From positions 1,240,001 through 1,304,000 of the forward strand of contig NZ_JADEKP010000001.1 in assembly GCF_015234215.1 (NCBI RefSeq): a DNA stretch of 64,000 nt, given 5' to 3'. Position 1 is the first letter of the stretch; each line of letters starts with the position of its first letter. The notes under the pieces were generated by a model, which searched no databases, was not told where the DNA came from, and saw only the letters and a list, made by a program, of their open reading frames with translations. The stretch is from Clostridium chrysemydis (GTDB lineage Bacteria > Bacillota > Clostridia > Clostridiales > Clostridiaceae). Of this stretch, positions 1-9,367 are shown one piece after another. Position numbers and translations under genes: made by a program.

Positions 1-507
1 AGTTTTTGCAAACACTCCACATCTTGATGCTATTGGATATATCATTGTGTGATTTTTTGCAAGATCATTAAGCCCACTAGCATCAGTATTAAGTAATGCT
101 GCCATTTGGTCTATAAATGCTCCTGTACCACCAGCACAAGTTCCATTCATTCTTTGTTCTATACCTGAATCTAGATAAGTGATTTTAGCATCTTCTCCAC
201 CAAGTTCTATAGCTACATCAGTTTCTGGTATTAACTTTTCTATAGTTTCTGTACAAGCTATAACTTCTTGAACAAATTTAACTTCAAGCCAACTAGACAT
301 AGATAGCCCACCTGAACCTGTTATAGTGACGCTAATTTCTTTATCACCAATTTTTTCATATACTTCTTTCATAAGGGTGATAATCGTATTTCTTATATCT
401 GAATAGTGCCTTCTGTAGTCACTGAAAGATACTTTATCTTTGCTATCTAAGACTACAATCTTAACTGTTGTAGACCCGACATCAATCCCCATCTTAAATT
501 TTTCCAT
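1..507 (-). CDS. 2-hydroxyacyl-CoA dehydratase activase, BadF/BadG/HgdC ATPase family (partial)
   Basis: These are the first 169 codons of a gene whose 3' end lies outside the window. The N-terminus reads MGIDVGSTTVKIVVL, the phosphate-1 loop of the ASKHA ATPase fold, followed by an ELGGEDAKI motif and a CAGGTGAF segment. That combination is typical of activators that drive ATP-dependent electron transfer to 2-hydroxyacyl-CoA dehydratases. The Cys in CAGGTGAF and a later SRCGVFAKT Cys would ligate the bridging 4Fe-4S cluster of the dimer. The start at 507 is preceded by AGGTG. It could be a stand-alone activase or the N-terminal part of the large fused activase/dehydratase protein common in clostridia; the window ends too soon to decide. 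Confidence 0.88.
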   Translation of the reverse strand, partial: MEKFKMGIDVGSTTVKIVVLDSKDKVSFSDYRRHYSDIRNTIITLMKEVYEKIGDKEISVTITGSGGLSMSSWLEVKFVQEVIACTETIEKLIPETDVAIELGGEDAKITYLDSGIEQRMNGTCAGGTGAFIDQMAALLNTDASGLNDLAKNHTMIYPIASRCGVFAKT

Positions 508-725
508 TTTAATTACACCTACTTAAATTATTTAAAACTAATATATTCTATATTATATATCACTTAACTCAATCTTCAATATCTATTTAAAAAATTAAGG
601 TAGATTTAAAATTAATTTTAGATTTCTTCATAATTAATTCTATTTATGTATATAATATACAAATTTGTTTATACTTAAAATATTAAGTGTTATTTATTAA
701 TTAAATCTTGGAGGTTTAAATTTAA

Positions 726-1076
726 GTGAATTATTTTAATGAAGCTAATAATTTATATAACTCTAAAGAGTATGAAAAAGCTATAGACTATTACGAAAAA
801 GCTATTTCAAACAAGGAAAACGAAGCTTGCTCTTACTATAACTCTGGAGTCTGCTTTATTAAATTAAAAGAATACGATAAAGCTATTTCTATGCTTAAAC
901 TTGCTATAAAAATTCAATCTGACAGTAAATACTTTTTTAACTTGGGTTATTGCTATGCTATGAAAAATGATTCAAAGAAAGCATTAGTTTATTTTAATAT
1001 AGCATGGTCTTTAAACAATTCTGATATTGATTGCAAAAAAGCTATAGACATACTCTTAGAAAAGAAAAAAAGTTAG
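726..1076 (+). CDS. Small TPR-repeat protein
   Basis: This 116-residue protein consists almost wholly of about three tetratricopeptide repeats, with the pattern YNSKEYEKAIDYYEKAI, YNSGVCFIKLKEYDKAI and FNLGYCYAMKNDSKKALVYF. TPR arrays are protein-binding scaffolds; the partner cannot be inferred. It begins with GTG at 726, ten bases after a GGAGGT ribosome binding site at 710-715. No signal peptide or membrane segment is visible, so it is cytoplasmic. It stands alone, divergent from the activase gene and convergent with the transglutaminase gene, and ends in a strong terminator. Confidence 0.8.
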   Translation: MNYFNEANNLYNSKEYEKAIDYYEKAISNKENEACSYYNSGVCFIKLKEYDKAISMLKLAIKIQSDSKYFFNLGYCYAMKNDSKKALVYFNIAWSLNNSDIDCKKAIDILLEKKKS

Positions 1077-1102
1077 CAAAATTAATTTGCTAACTTTTTT
1101 TA
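1064..1102. terminator. Intrinsic terminator (bidirectional)
   Basis: A 10-bp perfect stem (AGTTAGCAAA at 1071-1080 with TTTGCTAACT at 1086-1095) is flanked by A-rich sequence on the left and a T run on the right. It can terminate both the TPR gene and the convergent gene ending at 1148. Confidence 0.9.
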
Positions 1103-1147
1103 ATATGAAGACTAACTACAAAATAATCTCTCTAGTTAATTTAAATT

Positions 1148-2200
1148 TTACCATTCTCCAACTATTTTAGAATTTATATGATCTTTATCAAAATCTTTAT
1201 TTCCAAAATAATTTCCAGCATTATAGAATGTAGGGTCTACATTTATCCAAACGCCTTTATCTTTAAGGTAAACTCTATTCCAAGCGTGACTTACGTATTC
1301 TTTCCCATCAAAGGCATCCCCCATAACAAGTTCAACCTTTAGTCCAACAGCTTTGCACATAGCAACATAAAGGCAAGCGTAATCAAAACATACACCAGTT
1401 CTAGTATTAAAAGCTTCTATTGCACCACTGTTATTTACTTCTCTAGATGAGTTTCCCATAAGGGTATCTGCTTTACTATCATCATATTTTATGTTACTTC
1501 CTACAAAAGCGTATAAAATCTTTGCTTTTTCTCTATCTGTTTTTGCCCCACTCACTAAATTTTTAGCAGTTTCGTTTATTTCTTTGTTACTTTTAACTCC
1601 ATCTTCTAAAGTAACACCATTATAATAAGTTACTGTAGCTTTAGAGATTTCTCTAACTAAGTTTTTCTTAATACCGTGTACTTTATCATTTGAGATAGTT
1701 CTATCTATAGTTCTATATAATTTCACATCTTGAAAAAGATTTACTTCTTTAGGTAAGATGTTGCTTTTATTTATAAATACTACAATAGAAAATAATACTA
1801 TAAGAGTAATAGTACCTTTTAAAAGTCCTATAATTCCTGAAGAAAGAGTGAAAATAACTTTGTTTTTTTCGCAAATTCTTCTCCAGTCGTTTCCAAGTAA
1901 ACTATTTAATAGTTTTAATCCTAGATAAATTGTAAGTTGTATTAAAGAATAAACTAATACAAACATTATTAATTTACAAGCTAAGATAAGTCTTGATGAA
2001 ATATTAAAGTTTGCTAAAATTTCTTCAAATCCATTATTAAAGTAATCAAAAAAATTAAATACTATAAAAATAGTAATAAGTGACGCCGTACTTTTTAATA
2101 AAGAACTTATAACATAGTCTGAATCATAACTTTTAAAAGCTTCTCTTATACTTATTAATGCGGATATTATTAAAATAGCACCGCATATAATATACGACAT
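1148..2200 (-). CDS. Membrane protein with C-terminal transglutaminase-like domain
   Basis: The first ~145 residues contain four or so hydrophobic segments resembling a CvpA-like membrane domain. The C-terminal third is a transglutaminase-like (papain-fold) domain with the Cys in TGVCFDYACL, the His in SHAWNRVYL and the Asp in NVDPTF, which form the expected catalytic triad. Such proteins are thought to act as extracytoplasmic proteases or cross-linking enzymes; the substrate is unknown. A possible ribosome binding site (AAGGAAG) lies unusually far, about 17 bases, from the ATG at 2200, so the exact start is uncertain. It lies 26 bases downstream of recX and may be cotranscribed with it. Confidence 0.8.
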   Translation of the reverse strand: MSYIICGAILIISALISIREAFKSYDSDYVISSLLKSTASLITIFIVFNFFDYFNNGFEEILANFNISSRLILACKLIMFVLVYSLIQLTIYLGLKLLNSLLGNDWRRICEKNKVIFTLSSGIIGLLKGTITLIVLFSIVVFINKSNILPKEVNLFQDVKLYRTIDRTISNDKVHGIKKNLVREISKATVTYYNGVTLEDGVKSNKEINETAKNLVSGAKTDREKAKILYAFVGSNIKYDDSKADTLMGNSSREVNNSGAIEAFNTRTGVCFDYACLYVAMCKAVGLKVELVMGDAFDGKEYVSHAWNRVYLKDKGVWINVDPTFYNAGNYFGNKDFDKDHINSKIVGEW

Positions 2201-2225
2201 ATTAGAAATAATAATTCACTTCCTT

Positions 2226-2864
2226 TTAATAAAAGTCATCAGAAGTTATTCTGCTATATACATCTTTTGAAATAGAATAATCATATCCTCTTCCTATAAG
2301 GTATCTGATAACTTTATTTTTTAATTTTAATTTATCACTTTCTCTTTTAGATAAAGAATCATACTTTTTCTTACCTAAAATAAAAGCTTTTTCCTCTTCG
2401 TCTTCTGTAGTGTCTAATTCTAAAAAGGCGTTTTCTATTAAAGTTTTATCTACTCCCTTTGTTACAAGAGAATATTTGATTTTATTTTTACCTTGATTTA
2501 CTATTCTATCTTTTATATACATTTTTACAAAAGTATAATCATCTATAAAGTTATACTCTTTTAAAAAATCAATAGTTTTTAAAACTACCTCTTCACTATA
2601 TTCCTTTTCTAAAAGCTTCCTTTTAATTTCACTTTCTGTTTTATAGCTTCTTCCTATAGTTTTAAGTGCTGAATTTTTACACTTTGAAAACTCCTCATCT
2701 TTTGCAATAACTGATAATTTAGCTACATCAATTTCTTTATCTACCTTTAGGTTATATTTATAAACTAATTCTGCCTCCATTGCAAATGCAAAATCTTCAT
2801 CTATATATATATTTACCCTTTCTTTGTTTCTCTTGCAAGCTTCTATCTTTGTAATTTTATTCAT
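2226..2864 (-). CDS. recX: Regulatory protein RecX
   Basis: The 212-residue protein matches RecX in length and layout: an N-terminal beta region (KERVNIYIDEDFAFAM) followed by three-helix repeats with SEIKRKLLEKEYSEEVV and FIDDYTFVKMYI. RecX binds RecA filaments and modulates recombinational repair. I chose the ATG at 2864 because it lies six bases after AGGTG; GTG at 2873 and ATG at 2867 are in frame but too close to that site. Its start overlaps the end of the M16 peptidase gene by eight bases, indicating translational coupling. RecA itself is not in the window. Confidence 0.88.
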   Translation of the reverse strand: MNKITKIEACKRNKERVNIYIDEDFAFAMEAELVYKYNLKVDKEIDVAKLSVIAKDEEFSKCKNSALKTIGRSYKTESEIKRKLLEKEYSEEVVLKTIDFLKEYNFIDDYTFVKMYIKDRIVNQGKNKIKYSLVTKGVDKTLIENAFLELDTTEDEEEKAFILGKKKYDSLSKRESDKLKLKNKVIRYLIGRGYDYSISKDVYSRITSDDFY

Positions 2865-4116
2865 CATCTTCACCTGATGTTCTTCTTAAAATATGAATAG
2901 TTGGGTCTTTTAATACCTCTTTAGCTACACTATAAAGTTTTTCTGGTTTTATAGTATTTAACTTATTCATATCTGAGACAAACTCTAAATTATTTTCACC
3001 TGCAAGTTCTTGATGGAGGATGTAGTTACAAAGGTCCGCTGAATCTTCTAAAGTTCCAATAACTGCAGTTTTATGAACCTTTTTCATTATATTTAAATCC
3101 TTATCACCAAAAACAACCTTTTTATTTACAACATCTTTTAAAACTTTATCTATAGCTTTTTTAGTGTTTAAGACATCTTCATCTGAAACTGATGTGTAAA
3201 TATAAAGTGACTTTGCGTCCTTTGTTATATCAAGATGAGTGAAGATATCGTATGCAAACCCCCTCTTTTCTCTTATCTCTTTAAAAAGTAATGAGTTTGA
3301 ACTTTCACCTATTCTATTATTTAAGATCCTTAAAGGTAATTCATCTTCTTTATCTAAATCGTTAAAAGTATAAAGATAAACTATAGTGCTTTGTTCTATT
3401 TCATTTTTAAAAGTTGTTTCTATCGTTTTTATATTTTTTTCTTTTATAATATCTTTTTTCTCTATAGAACCCTTATTCCAATTACAAAAACTAGTTTCCA
3501 CAAGCTTTAAAGCTTCTTCGTGTTCTAAAGATGTTACTATAGTTATAACTGAGTTGTTTGGTACATAATACTTTTTATAGAATTTTACTAAATCATCTCT
3601 AGTGAAATTATTGACATTTTCTTCAAATCCTATAACATCATATTTTAAATAACTTTCCTTAAATGCAACTTCATTCGTTCTTTTAAAGCTTAAATCTTCT
3701 ATATCATCTTTACTAGTCCTAATTTCAGCTAAAATTACATTTCTTTCTTTTACAATTTCTTCTTGTGGGAAATTTGAATTAACTATCATATCTCCAAGAA
3801 GCTTTACACCGTTTTGTATTTCTTCTTCAAGACAGCTTATAGTATATACTGTTGAATCGTAGTCAGTATACGCGTTATACTCTCCCCCTAAACTTTCTAG
3901 TTCATCATTTAATTCTTCGTTAGTTCTTTTTTCTGTTCCTTTAAAAAGCATGTGCTCTATAAAGTGACTTATCCCTTTTTCATCCATGTCTTCATACATC
4001 GCACCAATATTTACTCCGATGTTTATGGCTGCTATTTGTGTGTCTTTTTTTATAGTTAAAACTTTTAGACCGTTTTCTAAATTATGCTTTTTTATATCAA
4101 AATTTAATTTTATCAT
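2857..4116 (-). CDS. M16 family zinc metallopeptidase
   Basis: This 419-residue protein carries the inverted zinc motif HxxEH (H51-F-I-E54-H55) and a downstream ILAEI segment supplying the third ligand. It also has the second-half RxxxGxxY-type signature (EIREKRGFAYDI) that completes substrate binding. It is the bacterial processing-peptidase type (PqqL/YmxG-like), single-chain about 420 residues, and likely cytoplasmic because there is no signal peptide. Its role in clostridia is not established. It is first in an apparent operon with recX and the transglutaminase gene and is divergent from the two-component system. Confidence 0.88.
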   Translation of the reverse strand: MIKLNFDIKKHNLENGLKVLTIKKDTQIAAINIGVNIGAMYEDMDEKGISHFIEHMLFKGTEKRTNEELNDELESLGGEYNAYTDYDSTVYTISCLEEEIQNGVKLLGDMIVNSNFPQEEIVKERNVILAEIRTSKDDIEDLSFKRTNEVAFKESYLKYDVIGFEENVNNFTRDDLVKFYKKYYVPNNSVITIVTSLEHEEALKLVETSFCNWNKGSIEKKDIIKEKNIKTIETTFKNEIEQSTIVYLYTFNDLDKEDELPLRILNNRIGESSNSLLFKEIREKRGFAYDIFTHLDITKDAKSLYIYTSVSDEDVLNTKKAIDKVLKDVVNKKVVFGDKDLNIMKKVHKTAVIGTLEDSADLCNYILHQELAGENNLEFVSDMNKLNTIKPEKLYSVAKEVLKDPTIHILRRTSGEDDE

Positions 4117-4276
4117 TCATATCTCCTATTATTAATTAATTCGCTAATTATCCTATTTTAAAATTATAATACATAATAAATTTTAATACTAGGTGATTCT
4201 TATTACTAATTTTAAATATCTATAGATTATGTTATTCTTATTATATATGACAAAATTTTTTGGAGGATTCTTAATT

Positions 4277-4948
4277 ATGAAAAAATCTATTCTTATTGTT
4301 GAAGATGAAACTAGAATACGTATGCTAATTAGAGATTATCTAACGAGAGAGGAATTTAATATTTACGAAGCTACAAACGGTGAGGACGCTTTAGCATTAT
4401 TTTCAAAGTATAAAATTGACCTTATAGTCTTAGATATAATGATGCCTAAGATGAATGGATTTGAGGTATTAGATAAATTACGTGAAGTATCAACTGTTCC
4501 TGTTATTTTATTAACTGCAAAAAGCGAAGAAGATGATAAACTTCAAGGCTACGAACTCGGTGCAGACGACTATATGACTAAACCTTTTAGCCCTAAAATA
4601 CTAGTTGCTAAAATCAAAGCTTTATTAAAGCGTACTAGAACAGAACTTGACTCAAGTCTTCAAGATTTTAATGGTTTAGTCTTAAATTCTTTATCACACG
4701 AAGTTAAGGTAGATTCAAAGGTATTAAACCTATCACCTACTGAATACGATCTTTTGCAATACCTTATTTCTAATGAAGGAATTGCACTTTCAAGAGATAC
4801 TATTTTAGATAATGTTTGGGGAATTGATTATTATGGTGATATTAGAACTGTAGATACAAATATAAAAAGGCTTAGAGAGAAACTTGGAGATAAAGCCTCA
4901 TATATAGTTACAGTTCGTGGAAGCGGATATAAATTCGAGGTGAAATAA
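4277..4948 (+). CDS. OmpR/PhoB-family response regulator
   Basis: The receiver domain begins KKSILIVEDE; phosphorylation should occur at Asp53 (VLDIMMP), with the conserved switch residue in LLTAK and Lys102 in MTKPF. The C-terminal winged helix ends in TVDTNIKRLREKLGD and GSGYKF, typical of OmpR regulators. An in-frame ATG at 4229 has no ribosome binding site, whereas the ATG at 4277 follows GGAGGA at 4262-4267; I therefore use 4277, giving 223 residues. The stop overlaps the kinase start by one base, so the pair is translationally coupled. The signal is unknown. Confidence 0.93.
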   Translation: MKKSILIVEDETRIRMLIRDYLTREEFNIYEATNGEDALALFSKYKIDLIVLDIMMPKMNGFEVLDKLREVSTVPVILLTAKSEEDDKLQGYELGADDYMTKPFSPKILVAKIKALLKRTRTELDSSLQDFNGLVLNSLSHEVKVDSKVLNLSPTEYDLLQYLISNEGIALSRDTILDNVWGIDYYGDIRTVDTNIKRLREKLGDKASYIVTVRGSGYKFEVK

Positions 4949-6456
4949 TGAAAAAAAGTTTATCAAAACGTCTCTTTATAATAACATTATGCTTACTACT
5001 TGGGCTTATGGGATTAACACTTGTATTTCAAACATTTATTTTTGAAGACTTTTATATAAAAAAGAAAACTGATTTATTAGTTACAGAACTTAAAAAATTT
5101 AGATTTATGAATTCATATAAGAATTCGAAAAACGATTTAAATGCTATTTATGACAACCTTGAAAGTTTTCAAACTAAAAATAATGCAAAGATAGGTATCT
5201 TTACGTTAAACGGGGAACTTAAATACGTTCCCGACAACGCAAACACTGTATCTGATGATGAAAGAATTTTAAGAGACTTTTGCAAACAAATAATTTCTAA
5301 TAAAAATTTCTTAAATTCAATTCTTCAAAATAACACAACTGCATCTACAACATTTTTTACAGACCACCATCAAAATAAAAATATAGGAATTGTTTCTCCT
5401 TTATCTTTATATTCTGATAATGACTCTTTAGTTGTTGTAGTCTCGCCTCTTCAGCCTATCGTTGAAGCTAGCAGTGTTATTACTGAATTTTATGTTTATA
5501 TTTTTATAGGAGTTATCTTTATTGCAATACTTCTTTCTTTAATATATACAAACCTTATAACAAAACCATTAGTTAAAATAAACAATGTTGCTTTAAAATT
5601 ATCAAAACTTGATTTTTCTGAAGAATGTGAAATTAAGAGAGAAGATGAAATAGGTAACCTTGCTAAAACTTTAAACTTCTTATCTCATAATTTAAGTAAT
5701 GCTATGGAAGATTTAAAAAATAAAAATCACCAGTTAGAAAAGGATATCGAAAGAGAAAGATATCTTGAAACTATGAGGAAGGACTTTATTGCAAGTGTTA
5801 GCCACGAACTTAAGACTCCTGTCGGAATTATTGAAGGATATGCAGAAGGTTTAAAAGACGGAATAGTTACAGGAGATGAAGCTTCAAGATATTTAGATAT
5901 TATAATAGATGAATCTCACAAAATGAGTAAACTTATATCTAGTATGCTTGAATTATCAAAACTTGAATCTGGCGTAGTTACTCCAAACTTTGAAGTTTTT
6001 AATATTAATAGACTTATTAAAAAGATTGTAAATGCATTATCTATTGAATGCGAAGAAAAAGGACTTAATATTTCTTTTACCCCTAAAACTGAATATTCTT
6101 ATGTTTTGGCTGATGTATTTCAAATGGATCAAGTTTTAACTAACATAATTACAAATGCTATAAAATATACGCCCTCTCAAAATTCAATTTTTGTGTCTAT
6201 AGAAGAGGATAGTGACTTATATGTAATTAAAGTTTTAAATACAGGAAGCTTTATTCCAGATGACGCTATACAAAAGTTATTCCAAAAATTCTATCGAGTT
6301 GATTCTTCTCACTCTAGAAATAGTAATAGTATTGGACTTGGCCTAGCTATAGTTAAAACTATACTAGATTTACACGGTTCTACTTATTCTATCGAAAACA
6401 CAGAAGATGGAGTTTTATTTACGTTTACTCTAAAAAAAGAAGACGTAATTTTATAA
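4948..6456 (+). CDS. Membrane sensor histidine kinase
   Basis: The 502-residue kinase has a first membrane segment near residues 9-30, an extracytoplasmic sensor of about 150 residues and a second segment near 180-202. A HAMP linker follows, then the H-box SVSHELKTPVG with the phospho-accepting His near 286, and a HATPase domain with N-box NIITNAIKYT and G-box GLGLAIVK. It autophosphorylates and passes phosphate to the regulator encoded just upstream. The sensor domain has no recognisable ligand-binding motif, so what it detects cannot be read from sequence. Confidence 0.93.
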   Translation: MKKSLSKRLFIITLCLLLGLMGLTLVFQTFIFEDFYIKKKTDLLVTELKKFRFMNSYKNSKNDLNAIYDNLESFQTKNNAKIGIFTLNGELKYVPDNANTVSDDERILRDFCKQIISNKNFLNSILQNNTTASTTFFTDHHQNKNIGIVSPLSLYSDNDSLVVVVSPLQPIVEASSVITEFYVYIFIGVIFIAILLSLIYTNLITKPLVKINNVALKLSKLDFSEECEIKREDEIGNLAKTLNFLSHNLSNAMEDLKNKNHQLEKDIERERYLETMRKDFIASVSHELKTPVGIIEGYAEGLKDGIVTGDEASRYLDIIIDESHKMSKLISSMLELSKLESGVVTPNFEVFNINRLIKKIVNALSIECEEKGLNISFTPKTEYSYVLADVFQMDQVLTNIITNAIKYTPSQNSIFVSIEEDSDLYVIKVLNTGSFIPDDAIQKLFQKFYRVDSSHSRNSNSIGLGLAIVKTILDLHGSTYSIENTEDGVLFTFTLKKEDVIL

Positions 6457-6459
6457 AAG

Positions 6460-6491
6460 ATTAGCTGCACAAATCCTTGTGCAGCTTTTTT
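6460..6491. terminator. Intrinsic terminator between convergent genes
   Basis: A 9-bp stem (GCTGCACAA at 6464-6472 with TTGTGCAGC at 6477-6485) is followed by a T run for the kinase transcript. It is also preceded by A-rich sequence that could serve the convergent reductase gene. Confidence 0.88.
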
Positions 6492-7227
6492 AAATCATTC
6501 CACCATCTATTCTAATTATTTGTCCTGTAATATAAGATGCTTTGCTAGAAGCTAAAAAAACTACTGCTTTCGCAATCTCTTCTGGCATTCCAAACCTTCC
6601 TATCGGTATTTCTTCTTCTAAAGATTCTTTATCTTCTTTTGATAAAAAACTATTCATATCTGTTTCTATTACACCTGGAGATATCCCGTTTACCCTTATT
6701 TTTGAAGGTGCCATCTCTTTTGCCAAAGCTTTAGTAAATAAATTTAATCCGCCCTTAGATGATGAATATACCGTTTCGCAAGAAGCACCAACATCCCCCC
6801 ACATAGATGATATGTTAATTATGCTTCCTCCGTTATTTAACATATGTCCTATAGCATGCTTTGATAAATACATAGCCCCTAAAAGGTTTGTATTTATAAT
6901 GTTATCTATATCTCCTTTATTCATATCCATAAATAATCCAACAAAACTTCTTCCTGCATTGTTTACAAGTATATCAAGCCTTCCAAAATTCTCTATAGCA
7001 AAATCTACTATCCTTTTACACCCTTCAAAAGATGCTATATCTTCTTTTATTGCCTTTGAAATTCCACCGCATTCTTTAATTAAATCTAAAGTTTTTATAG
7101 CTCCTTCTTCATCTTTTGAGTAATTTATTAAAACGCTAGCACCTTCTTTTGCAAGTTCCAAAGCGATAGCCCTTCCAATCCCTCTAGAGCCTCCAGTTAC
7201 AATACAAACCTTTCCACTTAAACTCAT
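6490..7227 (-). CDS. Short-chain dehydrogenase/reductase, FabG-like
   Basis: This classical SDR of 245 residues has the nucleotide motif TGGSRGIGRA near residue 11, NNAG near 90, the catalytic Ser in NISSMW and the YxxxK pair in VYSSSKGG, and ends with GQIIRIDGG. The family reduces ketones with NAD(P)H; the closest resemblance is to 3-oxoacyl-ACP reductase FabG. The gene is not next to other fatty-acid genes, so a separate role is equally possible. It starts three bases after the end of the M19 dipeptidase gene and is probably cotranscribed with it and the phosphoesterase gene. Confidence 0.85.
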   Translation of the reverse strand: MSLSGKVCIVTGGSRGIGRAIALELAKEGASVLINYSKDEEGAIKTLDLIKECGGISKAIKEDIASFEGCKRIVDFAIENFGRLDILVNNAGRSFVGLFMDMNKGDIDNIINTNLLGAMYLSKHAIGHMLNNGGSIINISSMWGDVGASCETVYSSSKGGLNLFTKALAKEMAPSKIRVNGISPGVIETDMNSFLSKEDKESLEEEIPIGRFGMPEEIAKAVVFLASSKASYITGQIIRIDGGMI

Positions 7228-7230
7228 AAC

Positions 7231-8181
7231 CTATCTTCCTCCGTACTCTTTCATTACTCTTAAAATATTTTTATAAAATACTTTCTCTATTTCACTTTCT
7301 GTAAAACCAACCTTTTTAAGTTCATAAAATAATTTATCCATTTTGCTTATATCATTTATTTGAACTTCGTTTTCTATTCCATCAAAATCAGAACCTAAAC
7401 CTAAAACTTCAATTCCCCCAATATTCTTTATATACTTTGCATGATTGATTATTTCTTCAATTGTAGTTATCTCCTTAATACTGTTTACTCCATTTGGCTT
7501 ACAAAATGCACTGCAAAAATTAAGACCCATAACCCCACCTTTATTACTTAAGGCTCTAATCATATCATCTGTCATATTCCTTCTATGGTTTACAATAGAA
7601 CGTGCATTTGAATGACTTGCTATAAAAGGTTTTTTTAATATATCTATAAGGTCATAAAAACCTCCATCTGAAAGGTGAGATGCATCTGGAATTATATTTT
7701 GTTTTTCCATCTCTAATACTATTTCTTTTCCCCTTTCCTTTAAACCTTTGTTTATAAATTCCTCTTTAAAGTTTGGATAACCTATACTATTTTCATAATT
7801 CCAAGTAAGAGTTATAGCACCTATCCCTCTTTCTTTCATTTCTTTAACCCTTTTAATATCCCCCTCTAAAACTTCACCTTCTTCAATTGTTAAAAATGCG
7901 CCTATGGTTTTATCTAAGGACTTTATATCTTTATAATCCTTTACTAATTTTATGTTTTCTTTATTTAAAGAGATTTCCTTTATAAAATTATCATACATCT
8001 TTATAAATTCTTCATAAGGGCTTTTAACTTCTTTTTTATCTATAAAAAAAGCAAAATATTGTGCTAATGAATCTCCCTTTTTAAGTTTTTCTATATCAAC
8101 TTTTAAGTCGCTTTTTAAAAGTCCTTTCTTTTCATAAAGCATTCTACTTCCTGTATCGCAATGCATATCAATAAATTTCAT
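7231..8181 (-). CDS. Membrane dipeptidase, peptidase family M19
   Basis: The 316-residue enzyme shows the M19 metal-site motifs in order: DMHCDT at the N-terminus (HxD), a central Glu in TIEEGE, DASHLSD, SHSNARSI with the following HRRNMTD segment, and LGSDFDG near the C-terminus. These zinc enzymes hydrolyse dipeptides, including some with a C-terminal D-residue. No signal peptide is seen, so a cytoplasmic location is likely despite the family name. It sits 12 bases downstream of the metallophosphoesterase gene and 3 bases upstream of the SDR gene in one transcription unit. The RBS AGGAAG precedes its ATG. Confidence 0.88.
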   Translation of the reverse strand: MKFIDMHCDTGSRMLYEKKGLLKSDLKVDIEKLKKGDSLAQYFAFFIDKKEVKSPYEEFIKMYDNFIKEISLNKENIKLVKDYKDIKSLDKTIGAFLTIEEGEVLEGDIKRVKEMKERGIGAITLTWNYENSIGYPNFKEEFINKGLKERGKEIVLEMEKQNIIPDASHLSDGGFYDLIDILKKPFIASHSNARSIVNHRRNMTDDMIRALSNKGGVMGLNFCSAFCKPNGVNSIKEITTIEEIINHAKYIKNIGGIEVLGLGSDFDGIENEVQINDISKMDKLFYELKKVGFTESEIEKVFYKNILRVMKEYGGR

Positions 8182-8193
8182 TTTTCTTCTTCC

Positions 8194-9102
8194 TCACTCT
8201 AATTCTTTAAAATAATTTGATAGTGGCTCTGGCCCTTCTATAACGCTTCTCTTTATATAAAGCCTATTGTTTTCATCTATTTCTATACTCCATTTAATTA
8301 ATGCAATTACTCCTCTATTAATTTCAATAGTTGTAATTCCAAAATTATTAACGCAAGAACCATCATTAAAATAAAGTTCTTCTTCTGGAGATGGAAATCT
8401 TACATCATGGGTGTGTCCACATATTATCATTTTTTTATTTTCTTTTGAAAATTTCTTGTATTCCCTATCTAAATTATTGCATTTAACATGATTGTTAGCA
8501 GGGCTTGTCGGTTCTTTAAAACCTAATATCCCCTCTAAAAATCTCCAAAAGTATCTTACTAAAAATTTGCTTAATCTAGAAAGTTCTGAATTAAAGAAAT
8601 CTAATTGATGACCGTGAAACACAAATATTTCTTTTTCTAGAGGTTCATAACTTAAAACATAACTCTCTTTAAATTCTATATTAGAAATTAAATCTAAAAA
8701 TTCTATGCCATAGCTTTCACCATATTGTTTTAACTTTTTTTTCTGTATATCTTTAAACCTTTTCTTTCCTTTTATACTATCATGATTTCCCCAAATCATA
8801 AATAATCTTTTATTAGTGTTGAACCTATTTAGTATTCTAAACACATCCTTATATTCGTATGCTATATGCCTTGCATCTTTATTTTTCCAAAGTTCATCCC
8901 CATCTCCTAGTTCAATTAAAGTATATTCTTCTTTTAAGTAATATCTAAGTGCGGATAAGTATATGTTTTTATTTTTTAAAAGTGTGTCTGTGTATCCTCC
9001 ATTCCCCCTATGAACATCACTAATAAAAACTACTTTTGATTCTGAATTTATATTGATTCTATCTGAAAAAATAAATAATCTTTTTAGTTTTCTTTTCCCC
9101 AT
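8194..9102 (-). CDS. Calcineurin-like metallophosphoesterase
   Basis: The 302-residue protein has the complete metallophosphoesterase signature: VFISDVHRGN (DxH), IELGDGDEL (GDxxD-like, here GDGDE), IWGNHD (GNHD) and a C-terminal CGHTHDVRF (GHxH), with FHGH between them. These bind two metal ions and hydrolyse phosphomonoesters or diesters. The arrangement resembles UDP-2,3-diacylglucosamine hydrolase-like proteins, but a Gram-positive cell has no lipid A, so the true substrate is unknown. It is the first gene of a three-gene minus-strand unit with the dipeptidase and SDR genes. Confidence 0.85.
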   Translation of the reverse strand: MGKRKLKRLFIFSDRININSESKVVFISDVHRGNGGYTDTLLKNKNIYLSALRYYLKEEYTLIELGDGDELWKNKDARHIAYEYKDVFRILNRFNTNKRLFMIWGNHDSIKGKKRFKDIQKKKLKQYGESYGIEFLDLISNIEFKESYVLSYEPLEKEIFVFHGHQLDFFNSELSRLSKFLVRYFWRFLEGILGFKEPTSPANNHVKCNNLDREYKKFSKENKKMIICGHTHDVRFPSPEEELYFNDGSCVNNFGITTIEINRGVIALIKWSIEIDENNRLYIKRSVIEGPEPLSNYFKELE

Positions 9103-9367
9103 ATCATAATTCCTTTAAATTATTACGCCTTATTATTTTATTAATAAATAATAAAAATGCTAATACGTTCTTAAAATCTAAACACTAAAAAGAATTTAAT
9201 AAACCTTAAATTCCTAAAATCACTACCTCCAATACTACACCTTAAACACCCATACAGCATTGTTTTGCTTCTTTGTTGGTATTTTAATCTATTTACCTGA
9301 ATAAAGGCACTTTTTTATGTCCATAATCAAAATAACTAAAAAAATCAAAATTTTTCGAGGTGAGATT

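Noticed and set aside
6542-7123. 193-codon plus-strand frame opposite the SDR gene
   Set aside because: It is the antisense shadow of a protein with all SDR motifs; composition and lack of a ribosome binding site argue against a real gene.
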